DNA of 6,464 nt from Candidatus Tayloriibacteriota bacterium (GTDB lineage: Bacteria > Patescibacteriota > Minisyncoccia > Phycocordibacterales > PALSA-1337), in contig PMZP01000055.1 in the NCBI GenBank assembly GCA_003170325.1, positions 1-6,464 on the forward strand, written 5' to 3'. The translations under genes and the position numbers were made by a program. Shown here one piece after another: positions 1 to 4,767 of the stretch. The notes below the pieces were generated by a model. That model searched no databases. It was given only the letters and a program-made list of their open reading frames with translations, and was not told the origin of the DNA. How positions within the stretch are numbered: position 1 is the first letter of the stretch; each line of letters begins with the position of its first letter.

Positions 1-88
1 TACCACCTCAAGGTAGTGCGTCTTCTAGTTTCGCCACCCGCGCGCGGTTTTGTCAAGTCGTAAGGATCTTCGTCAGATACCTTAGACC
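1..88 (-). other. hairpin-rich start of a leftward transcript (structured leader or RNA gene, partial)
   Basis: This stretch is downstream of the promoter at 94-122 and contains two hairpins when read leftward. The first has arms at 84-75 and 69-61 (nine pairs, one bulged base, five-base loop). The second has arms at 17-12 and 7-2 (ACTACC and GGTGGT, one G-T pair, four-base loop). Between them lies a self-complementary CCGCGCGCGG at 38-47. I do not recognise a known RNA family. A minus-strand reading frame is also open across the whole stretch, with a possible GTG at 95 and a charged peptide containing SDEDPYDLTK, so the N-terminus of a protein is an alternative. The predicted start of transcription would fall after that GTG, which argues mildly against it. 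Confidence 0.3.
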
Positions 89-93
89 AATTC

Positions 94-122
94 ACTATAT
101 ATGAAATTGACTCTACTATCAA
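94..122 (-). promoter_or_regulatory. sigma-70-type promoter driving a leftward transcript out of the window
   Basis: Read on the minus strand there is a -35 box TTGATA (122 to 117, five of six consensus bases), a 17-base spacer, and a -10 box TATAGT (99 to 94, five of six). Transcription should start near 87-88 and run leftward past position 1. It lies just downstream of rplS, so the next leftward gene or RNA probably has its own promoter. This is the best-matching promoter in the window. It is a prediction from sequence only. Confidence 0.5.
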
Positions 123-153
123 CAAAACAAGCCACTTCTGCGACCTGTTAAAA

Positions 154-603
154 TTACTTCTTTTCCTCTACCTTCGGTGATTCCGCTGGGACAGTTGCGG
201 CAACTACAGGAGTTACGGCAGGCGCAGCCGTCTCCGGCTCGTCCTTCATGATCATGATACGGCGCATCTGGTGACGGATCTCCTTGGCGGCCTTACGGCG
301 GATGAAGTAGAGCTTGGCGCGTCGTACTTTGGACCGGCGGACGGTTTCTATCTCGTCGATCATCGGAGAATATAGAGGGAACGTGCGCTCAACACCGACC
401 CCGTCCACGACTTTACGGACAGTGAAAGTGGCCCCGGCTTCCTGACCATGCTTGTGCGAGAGTACGATGCCTTCGAAGGCCTGCAAGCGGAATTTGCCCT
501 TGTCTTCCTCGATCTTCTGCCAGACGCGCACGGTATCGCCGGCCCGGATATCCAGCTTCTTGCGATCGGCGACATTGACCGTAGTGATGACCTTAGTTGC
601 CAT
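154..603 (-). CDS. rplS: 50S ribosomal protein L19 with a C-terminal tail
   Basis: Structural protein of the large ribosomal subunit, located in the family at the interface with the small subunit. The 149-residue product has the typical L19 core: RLQAFEGIVLSHK at about 39-51, VRKVVDGVGVERTFPLYSP at about 62-80, and the C-terminal signature KVRRAKLYFIR at 92-102. L19 proteins usually end soon after this point at about 115 residues. Here a basic stretch (RHQMRRIMIMK) is followed by a roughly 29-residue tail rich in Ala, Pro, Val and Glu (121-149), which looks disordered. The gene lies 27 bases downstream of rluA on the same strand and is probably co-transcribed with it. The ATG start is supported by the position of the conserved core and by a TAAGG about 10 bases upstream. 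The identification is secure. The role of the tail is unknown. Confidence 0.96.
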   Translation of the reverse strand: MATKVITTVNVADRKKLDIRAGDTVRVWQKIEEDKGKFRLQAFEGIVLSHKHGQEAGATFTVRKVVDGVGVERTFPLYSPMIDEIETVRRSKVRRAKLYFIRRKAAKEIRHQMRRIMIMKDEPETAAPAVTPVVAATVPAESPKVEEKK

Positions 604-613
604 AGTGGAAGTA

Positions 614-618
614 CCTTA
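614..618 (-). promoter_or_regulatory. weak ribosome binding site of rplS
   Basis: Minus-strand TAAGG lies 10 bases before the rplS ATG, in the short rluA-rplS gap. The spacing is somewhat long, but it is one of only two Shine-Dalgarno-like motifs ahead of a gene in this window. It suggests that rplS is translated from the internal part of a polycistronic message. Confidence 0.4.
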
Positions 619-630
619 ACACGAATGGAT

Positions 631-1446
631 TCAAGATTCAATCTTTATGTTCAAATCCCGGCAGGCTCGCCGGAAATCCTCCGGCAATGGCGACTCGACC
701 TTGATGCGCTTGCCGGCCATATTCTCAAATTCTATTGACCGTGAATGGAGGGCCAATCTCTCAAATCCCAAGGCCGGCTCTCTGGTCGGAGCGTATAAGA
801 TGTCGCCGACTATCGGGTGCTGGATGGCCACGAAGTGCACGCGGATCTGATGAGTCCGGCCGGTCTTAGGTTGTGCTTCGACCAGCGTGAATTTCTCTTG
901 CTTTAAATCATCCTTGCCCCCAGCTTCCTGCCTGCCGGCAGGCACGGCCGGCTTCCGGCTCCAAGCTCCCGTGGCGATCCTCGTCCAATACGTCTCCGCT
1001 TCCCTCTCCTCGCCGCGTCTTCCCCTTCCGGATGACCATTTTCGGAAATCGCTGCCGCTACGGGCGATTGGTTTGTCTATCGTTCCGAACTCCTCCTTTA
1101 GGTCGCCCCAAACGAAAGCCAGATATTTCTTGGAGATGGTCCGGTCTTTGAATTGTGTCTTCAGAGATTCGAAGCCTTTCTGCGTCTTGGCTACGATGAG
1201 CACGCCGCTAGTCTCGCGGTCTAGGCGGTGGACGATGCCAGCACGATTCACCGCCGAACCATCCGGTGCCGTCATCGGCTCTCCGACATTCACCGCGTCC
1301 GGGAATCGTTTGACGATCCAGTCGGTCAGAAATGGCCCGCCGCTCCGCCCGTCCGAGTGTACCATTAAGCCCGCCGGCTTGTTCACAACCGCGCAGTCGG
1401 CGTCTTCGTAAAGGATATCGATTTCAGGCTGATTATTATTGCTCAT
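631..1446 (-). CDS. RluA-family 23S rRNA/tRNA pseudouridine synthase
   Basis: Converts specific uridines in structured RNA (23S rRNA and/or tRNA) to pseudouridine; the exact target site cannot be read from the sequence. The 271-residue protein begins with the family pattern ILYEDADCAVVNKPAGLMVH (11-30). It carries the catalytic motif HRLDRETSGVLIVAK at 73-87, with D76 as the expected nucleophile, then KKYLAFVWG (106-114) and KTGRTHQIRVHF (194-205) from the core fold. There is no S4 domain at the N-terminus, so it resembles short RluA-type enzymes. Residues about 159-185 form an insertion between core strands that contains VPAGRQ, encoded by a perfect 16-bp palindrome. The ATG is preceded by no Shine-Dalgarno sequence but by a -10 box 6 bases away, so the message may be leaderless. 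rplS follows 27 bases downstream. The family is certain; the subgroup (RluA, RluC, RluD) is not. Confidence 0.93.
   Translation of the reverse strand: MSNNNQPEIDILYEDADCAVVNKPAGLMVHSDGRSGGPFLTDWIVKRFPDAVNVGEPMTAPDGSAVNRAGIVHRLDRETSGVLIVAKTQKGFESLKTQFKDRTISKKYLAFVWGDLKEEFGTIDKPIARSGSDFRKWSSGRGRRGEEREAETYWTRIATGAWSRKPAVPAGRQEAGGKDDLKQEKFTLVEAQPKTGRTHQIRVHFVAIQHPIVGDILYAPTREPALGFERLALHSRSIEFENMAGKRIKVESPLPEDFRRACRDLNIKIES
929..944. repeat. perfect 16-bp GC-rich palindrome inside rluA
   Basis: TGCCTGCC followed directly by GGCAGGCA forms a perfect inverted repeat with no spacer. It encodes residues 168-173 (VPAGRQ) of the pseudouridine synthase, within a stretch that interrupts the usual spacing of the family core. 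The reading frame stays open. From general knowledge, palindromes of this kind are scattered through Patescibacteria genomes and sometimes lie in genes; I could not check copy number here. Confidence 0.7.
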
Positions 1447-1452
1447 ACTATG

Positions 1453-1481
1453 AATATACGCTAAAGTTCACTTGTTCACAA
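1453..1481 (-). promoter_or_regulatory. rluA promoter positioned for a leaderless mRNA
   Basis: Minus strand: -35 TTGTGA (1481-1476, four of six consensus bases), 17-base spacer, -10 TATATT (1458-1453, five of six). Only six bases separate the -10 box from the rluA ATG at 1446, so the predicted first transcribed base is at or within a base or two of the start codon. No Shine-Dalgarno motif is present. Confidence 0.5.
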
Positions 1482-1508
1482 TTTGCGGCCGTGAATGGCC
1501 TGCAAAAT
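1480..1508. repeat. imperfect inverted repeat upstream of tRNA-Val
   Basis: Arms TTTGCGGCC (1482-1490) and GGCCTGCAAA (1497-1506) pair over nine bases with one bulged T and a six-base spacer GTGAAT. It lies between the divergent rluA and tRNA-Val genes, ending a few bases before the mature tRNA, and overlaps the rluA -35 region. It could be an operator-like dyad or a structure in the precursor tRNA leader. The role is unknown. Confidence 0.35.
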
Positions 1509-1511
1509 ACC

Positions 1512-1584
1512 GCGCCCTTAGCTCAGTTGGTAGAGCGACCCCTTTACACGGGGAAGGTCAGGAGTTCGAATCTCTTAGGGCGCA
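1512..1584 (+). tRNA. tRNA-Val (anticodon TAC)
   Basis: A complete cloverleaf of 73 bases can be folded. The acceptor stem GCGCCCT (1512-1518) pairs with AGGGCGC (1577-1583). The D arm is GCTC/GAGC, the anticodon loop TTTACAC has TAC at 1545-1547, and the T arm has loop TTCGAAT. The discriminator base is A1584. The first anticodon-stem pair is an A-A mismatch. The 3' CCA is not encoded (the next bases are CTG) and must be added by a CCA-adding enzyme. It reads GTA and probably other GTN codons. Confidence 0.95.
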
Positions 1585-1607
1585 CTGAAAAAAACTAAAA
1601 GGTTTTG

Positions 1608-1646
1608 AAGTGAAAACCGCCGGATTTTATCCAGTGGTTTTCACTT
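1608..1646 (+). terminator. long hairpin after tRNA-Val, possible terminator
   Basis: Perfect 11-bp arms AAGTGAAAACC (1608-1618) and GGTTTTCACTT (1636-1646) enclose a second short stem, GGAT/ATCC with a three-base TTT loop (1622-1632), joined by a partly paired internal loop. It lies 23 bases after tRNA-Val. The following bases are AT-rich (ATTTAATTTC) but not a clean T run. Read leftward, an A-tract at 1587-1594 would supply Ts only after a gap. A terminator for the tRNA is the simplest reading; a mobile or repeated hairpin is the alternative. Confidence 0.4.
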
Positions 1647-1756
1647 ATTTAATTTCAAGGAAACCCCGCACATAGGCGGCGTGTTTGCCGTATGCATAAT
1701 TGCCTGTCAACACACACATTTGCCCTTCTGGCACTTAATAGCTTTTTGCTCAGTCC

Positions 1757-1765
1757 TGTTGTAAT
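1757..1765 (+). promoter_or_regulatory. possible extended -10 promoter for the 1784 gene
   Basis: TGT followed by TGTAAT (1760-1765) matches an extended -10 element (TGn plus five of six -10 bases). No good -35 box is seen at the right distance, which extended -10 promoters can tolerate. Transcription would start near 1772, leaving a short leader with AGGAG at or near its 5' end. The rest of 1585-1756 holds the hairpin at 1608-1646 and nothing else I can support. Confidence 0.3.
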
Positions 1766-1773
1766 GTTCCTTT

Positions 1774-1778
1774 AGGAG
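1774..1778 (+). promoter_or_regulatory. strong Shine-Dalgarno sequence of the 1784 gene
   Basis: AGGAG ends five bases before the ATG at 1784 and decides between that start and the out-of-frame ATG at 1779, which is too close to it. It is the only strong Shine-Dalgarno motif before any gene in the window. Confidence 0.55.
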
Positions 1779-1783
1779 ATGAT

Positions 1784-2113
1784 ATGCCAATGTACTTTTA
1801 CACGCCACCGAATACGAAAACAATTAGACGACCCAAATATGACGCGCTGTGGCACGCCGCTCAATCAGTGGTTTCCATTGAGAGTTCTACGCTCTTATCA
1901 AAGACTGGGAGCAATGATGCTTTTATTCCACGTTCAAGAATACAAGCGGTCTATCGCAGACTCTTGGGGCAACTTCGCCGCAGACTGATAAGGTCTGGCA
2001 GCTCGATTCGTTCCCATTTTCTACTTTCCGTGCGAGTCCAGCATAATCCTCGTAAAGATAAGGGTGTACTTCTTACATTTCGAATGAGGAAATTGGCACC
2101 AGTTATACCTTGA
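1784..2113 (+). CDS. hypothetical basic protein of 109 residues
   Basis: I do not recognise the family. The product is small, soluble and strongly basic: the segment PRSRIQAVYRRLLGQLRRR (about 49-67) has many arginines with hydrophobic residues between them and could form an amphipathic helix suited to nucleic acid binding. Further basic residues follow to the C-terminus (VQHNPRKDKGVLLTFRMRKL). There is no signal peptide or membrane span. Support for a real gene comes from AGGAG at the right distance before the ATG, a possible extended -10 promoter, and a textbook terminator starting six bases after the TGA stop. It is the only rightward protein gene here, isolated between tRNA-Val and tRNA-Arg, as an acquired or lineage-specific gene might be. 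It could also be a remnant of a longer gene. Function is unknown. Confidence 0.6.
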   Translation: MPMYFYTPPNTKTIRRPKYDALWHAAQSVVSIESSTLLSKTGSNDAFIPRSRIQAVYRRLLGQLRRRLIRSGSSIRSHFLLSVRVQHNPRKDKGVLLTFRMRKLAPVIP

Positions 2114-2118
2114 ACCCG

Positions 2119-2146
2119 TCCCGCATATTTCTGCGGGAATTTTTTT
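2119..2146 (+). terminator. rho-independent terminator of the 1784 gene
   Basis: Stem CCCGCA (2120-2125) and TGCGGG (2132-2137), plus an outer T-A pair, with a six-base loop TATTTC, is followed by AA and seven Ts (2140-2146). It begins six bases after the stop codon of the small hypothetical gene and ends before the convergent tRNA-Arg. It works only in the rightward direction, since no T run follows the stem on the minus strand. Confidence 0.85.
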
Positions 2147-2152
2147 CGCTTG

Positions 2153-2224
2153 TCCCCTCGGTTGGAATCGAACCAACATCGACGGCTTAGAAGTCCGCAG
2201 CTCTATCCATTGAGCTACGAGGGG
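2153..2224 (-). tRNA. tRNA-Arg (anticodon TCT)
   Basis: On the minus strand the 72-base sequence folds into a cloverleaf. The acceptor stem CCCCTCG pairs with CGAGGGG, the D arm is GCTC/GAGC, the anticodon loop CTTCTAA carries TCT, and the T arm GTTGG/CCAAC has loop TTCGATT. The discriminator base is A. The base pair next to the anticodon loop is an A-G mismatch and the outermost pair of that stem is G-T. CCA is not encoded (the discriminator is followed by CA). It reads AGA codons, and possibly AGG. It lies downstream of the pil genes on the same strand, convergent with the small hypothetical gene. Confidence 0.93.
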
Positions 2225-2282
2225 GTACTTCTATAAATTAGCACATATCTCCGAATATCTGAACCGCCGCTTAGGCCATCAC

Positions 2283-2627
2283 TCACATCGACGGATCGCT
2301 TGGACCATTGTATCCGCGGAGCAAAGCGGCGCGTTCGGTGGCTCGATCGTCGAACTTACCCAGAACTTTCATAAGAGCCTTGGTATCTATAGTAGCCGTG
2401 GAACCATTCTGTGTAATCGCCGACGCTGAATTTGAATCCATATTGAGATAGGCGCAGATGCTCAAGATGACTAGCGCTACAGCGATCACAATAGAAGATG
2501 CGAAGATGATCACCCAATCAACGTAAGGGTCGCGTGCCACTCGATGCACCAACGTCCGGACGGCGGTCTGGTTCGCGCTGGCTTGATTTCCGTTCTTTTT
2601 GCTTTTTAGAATGTTCGGTAATTTCAT
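2283..2627 (-). CDS. small single-span membrane protein at the end of the pil gene cluster
   Basis: A 114-residue protein. A basic cytoplasmic N-terminus (KLPNILKSKK) leads to ARDPYVDW at 31-38, one membrane span at about 38-61, and a short outer part ending in FDDRATERAALLRGYNGPSDPSM. The outer part looks helical and finishes in a Gly/Pro/Asp-rich tail. The start is four bases after the pilO stop, so it is very likely co-translated with the pilus genes. It occupies the position of pilP in the proteobacterial pilMNOPQ order, but it has no lipoprotein signal and no similarity to PilP that I can see. An accessory role in the pilus inner-membrane platform is inferred from context only. No Shine-Dalgarno motif precedes it; translation probably relies on coupling to pilO. 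Confidence 0.75.
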   Translation of the reverse strand: MKLPNILKSKKNGNQASANQTAVRTLVHRVARDPYVDWVIIFASSIVIAVALVILSICAYLNMDSNSASAITQNGSTATIDTKALMKVLGKFDDRATERAALLRGYNGPSDPSM

Positions 2628-2631
2628 ATGT

Positions 2632-3228
2632 TTAATGGACCGTAGATGTCGCCGCAGTCGCAGTCGGACCAGCCGGCAACTCGACCATCATAGCAGCCTT
2701 TATATCGAAGCCCAGACGCCAACCTAGACTGTTTTTGCTGCTGCCTGAAGGATCAGCAGTGAGGCTCACTCCGGAGACATCAACTTTATACGGCATGATC
2801 TCCGCCAATTCCAATGTTCGTATCACGGCACTCCATGAGCCTTGTACATCGACATGAGCATGAATTATGCCCATCGTCCCCGGCTTTGCGTTTTCGATAT
2901 TGTCGGCGTCGATGGCGGAAATAGTCGTGGCCGCTCCGATGTTCGAACCGAGAGACTCGACAGCCACGATGAAAGCCACGACATCGTTCGGTCGTACGAA
3001 GAGTTTCGGTAACTTGGCCCAACTATCGGCTGTCGCTTGGTACATCTGCATAAAAGCCTGATCGTGAGTTTTGTTTGAGGTGGCCGACATGACTGCTTGA
3101 CGAGCTAGGATGCTTTCTTGGATCGAAGCGTTAGTGGTATGCCACATGTATGCATAAACCAGCCCGACCACGCAAACCGTGATAACGGCAACGGACAAGA
3201 GCAGTAAATGACCAAAGTAATGCTTCAT
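2632..3228 (-). CDS. pilO: PilO-like type IV pilus inner-membrane platform protein
   Basis: The family forms heterodimers with PilN and links the pilus motor to the rest of the machine. This 198-residue protein has one N-terminal membrane span (about 6-28), then a probable coiled-coil segment (NASIQESILARQAVM and onward), then a ferredoxin-like periplasmic-type domain with VVAFIVAVESLGSNIG (about 83-98) and WSAVIRTLELAEIMPYKVDV (about 132-151), both patterns expected for PilO. It ends in an Ala/Thr/Pro-rich tail. Its ATG overlaps the pilN TGA in an ATGA junction, the usual mark of translational coupling. Sequence conservation in PilO is low, so the call rests on architecture, these patterns and its place directly after pilM and pilN. 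Confidence 0.8.
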   Translation of the reverse strand: MKHYFGHLLLLSVAVITVCVVGLVYAYMWHTTNASIQESILARQAVMSATSNKTHDQAFMQMYQATADSWAKLPKLFVRPNDVVAFIVAVESLGSNIGAATTISAIDADNIENAKPGTMGIIHAHVDVQGSWSAVIRTLELAEIMPYKVDVSGVSLTADPSGSSKNSLGWRLGFDIKAAMMVELPAGPTATAATSTVH

Positions 3229-3767
3229 GGCAATTGATATGTTATCTGGATGGAAAAAGGCACGTCGGTCCCTTTGGCCAGTTCCGAAATCGGCAGAACA
3301 ACTCTGCTTCCAGGCAAATTCGTCTCCAAACGGCTCTTGAAGGCGACTAGGTCATCGCGCGTCGGCGCAGTTCCATTCAAGGACGTCTGGACACTACTCG
3401 TACCCGCATAATCCATGGAAATGGAGTTCACACTGACTCCTTCCCGTTGTTTCAACAAGTCCACGACCAAAAGAGACAAGCGTGGATGACCCAATCCGTC
3501 AGCCAAGGAACTGATCAGGGTTTGACCGATCGATACTCGTTGTTGGATGACAGTCAATCCACTGGTATCTTCGGCTTTCTTGATAGTCTCCAACTGATTC
3601 AGCGCATTGCCCTCATCGGTGCCGGCCCGGATAAAGGCCGGAAGTAACGATCCGATGCCGATCGTACCTGCCACGGATATGCCAAAAAGAAATACCACCA
3701 ACGCTCGAAGGCGATATTCATGACGCAAAGCTTTTCGTTCGATTGGAGGTAGGAGAGTGTATAGCAT
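3225..3767 (-). CDS. pilN: PilN-like type IV pilus inner-membrane platform protein
   Basis: PilN anchors PilM to the membrane and pairs with PilO. The 180-residue product starts with YTLLPPIERKALRHEYRLR (3-21), a variant of the conserved cytoplasmic NLLP motif that binds PilM in the family. One membrane span follows at about 22-46 (ALVVFLFGISVAGTIGIGSL), then a coiled-coil-like stretch and a C-terminal domain ending FSIQITYQLP. The predicted ferredoxin-like domain includes VSVNSISMDYAG and LVAFKSRLETNLPG, typical of PilN. It starts nine bases after pilM and overlaps pilO by four bases. No Shine-Dalgarno motif is present before the ATG. Confidence is good because motif, topology and neighbours agree. 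Confidence 0.85.
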   Translation of the reverse strand: MLYTLLPPIERKALRHEYRLRALVVFLFGISVAGTIGIGSLLPAFIRAGTDEGNALNQLETIKKAEDTSGLTVIQQRVSIGQTLISSLADGLGHPRLSLLVVDLLKQREGVSVNSISMDYAGTSSVQTSLNGTAPTRDDLVAFKSRLETNLPGSRVVLPISELAKGTDVPFSIQITYQLP

Positions 3768-3776
3768 GGCAATAGA

Positions 3777-4745
3777 TCACAAACTCATGGCCAAACCGGC
3801 CGCTACGACATAATCAAGCGAGTCGTCATGGGAGATCGTCGGCACATAATCCTCCAGTTTCAAAGCGTTCTGCCAGACATTGGCGATATTGACGCCAAGA
3901 CTGATGTCGGCTACCGACCGGCGGAGCGCTTCTTCAAAACGGAGAGATTCACGGCCGACCAGCAAGATCCCTTCTATGGCTGAGTCAACGACGCTATGTG
4001 AATCCCAATACGTATATATGCGATTGATCTCTTGCGTCAGCACGGTGGTATCGACTTTCTCCGTGGAAGCGGTGACTTGACTGCCCCAACCTATGGTCGA
4101 GGTGAAGCAAACGACGCCGCCAGAAACGATGTAGATGCCGGTTTTTCGGGCCATGACATAAACTATCATCTGCGCTCCGGAAGATTTGGGCGGAATTATA
4201 GCCCGGGCGATGGCCTTGGGCATGACTTCGAAAGCCATCGGATATATTCCGACCTCGCGAAGTAGGCTCATCAGGTGCTCAACGTAGGCGCGTTGCACCA
4301 CCGAGACGCTGGCACGCAATGAACCAGTCGACGCAGACACCGGTAAAAGATCGAAGTAGAAAACCATATCACTGGCCGACAGCGGCACATTGTCTTCCAG
4401 TTTGAATTCGATATTCTGGGCGGCCACGCGCACATCCCGACTCGGCACATCGGTCTGGAAAAGGTAGGATTTCTCTTCCGGCACCGAGACCTTGACATAG
4501 GAAAGATCCTGCGCGTGATCAAAATCGCGTAGCAAGTCACTGACCTTCTTTTCGTCCTTCATTACTCCCCCATCGATGAGGCCAGCTGGTATGTCTACCT
4601 GGCCGTATTTGGATATGGTAGTGATCCCCTTGCACGTGTCGTACTCCAGACATCTGACGGCTTCGTCGGAAATGTGCAGTCCGGCATGTTTCATCACCAT
4701 GAGTTTGGGCGGCGGAAAGAGCTTGAAGAAGAGCGAACTATGCAT
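3777..4745 (-). CDS. pilM: PilM-like type IV pilus assembly protein (actin-like fold)
   Basis: PilM is a cytoplasmic actin-like protein that binds the N-terminus of PilN. The 322-residue product has family landmarks in order: an N-terminal strand GLHISDEAVRCLEY (22-35), IEFKLEDNVPLSASDMVFYFDLL (112-134), EVGIYPMAFEVMPKAIARA (164-182), TQEINRIYTYW (237-247) and a C-terminal YVVAAGLAMS (312-321). The nucleotide-binding loops look worn. The usual GIDIG-type phosphate-1 loop reads GLHIS, the second loop reads MARKTG without the expected acidic residue, and the adenosine-site glycine cluster reads LLVGRES. ATP binding may therefore be lost. The ATG at 4745 is preferred over internal ATGs at residues 16 and 18 because a -10 box lies six bases before it. 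It heads the pilM-pilN-pilO set and follows dedA after 22 bases. Confidence 0.88.
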   Translation of the reverse strand: MHSSLFFKLFPPPKLMVMKHAGLHISDEAVRCLEYDTCKGITTISKYGQVDIPAGLIDGGVMKDEKKVSDLLRDFDHAQDLSYVKVSVPEEKSYLFQTDVPSRDVRVAAQNIEFKLEDNVPLSASDMVFYFDLLPVSASTGSLRASVSVVQRAYVEHLMSLLREVGIYPMAFEVMPKAIARAIIPPKSSGAQMIVYVMARKTGIYIVSGGVVCFTSTIGWGSQVTASTEKVDTTVLTQEINRIYTYWDSHSVVDSAIEGILLVGRESLRFEEALRRSVADISLGVNIANVWQNALKLEDYVPTISHDDSLDYVVAAGLAMSL

Positions 4746-4751
4746 GCCTAT

Positions 4752-4760
4752 AGTATAGCA
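4752..4760 (-). promoter_or_regulatory. extended -10 promoter of pilM, positioned for a leaderless mRNA
   Basis: Minus strand TGC followed by TATACT (4757-4752, five of six -10 bases) matches an extended -10 element. It ends six bases before the pilM ATG, so transcription would start at or next to the start codon. No convincing -35 box is present, and the element lies just past the dedA stop. It would give the pilus genes an expression source separate from dedA and the genes before it. Confidence 0.45.
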
Positions 4761-4767
4761 GGAAAAG

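Noticed and set aside
1..63. Rightward frame ending at TAA 61-63 as the end of an upstream gene
   Set aside because: Only 20 codons are visible with no recognisable motif, and the leftward promoter at 94-122 explains the region better.
929..944. Palindrome as part of a CRISPR repeat or insertion sequence end
   Set aside because: There is a single copy in the window, with no spaced repeats, target-site duplication or transposase gene.
887..1411. Long rightward open frame of 174 codons
   Set aside because: It is antisense to the clear pseudouridine synthase gene, has no family motifs, and arises from the GC-rich codon pattern of rluA.
1332..1598. Rightward open frame of 88 codons
   Set aside because: It runs through the rluA start, the intergenic region and the whole tRNA-Val gene, so it cannot be a real protein gene.
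1779..1988. Alternative rightward frame starting at ATG 1779
   Set aside because: Its start overlaps the AGGAG region too closely for initiation, and the frame at 1784 has correct spacing and ends next to the terminator.
4271..4540. Leftward open frame of 89 codons inside pilM
   Set aside because: It is a shifted frame of pilM; the pilM frame carries all the family motifs.
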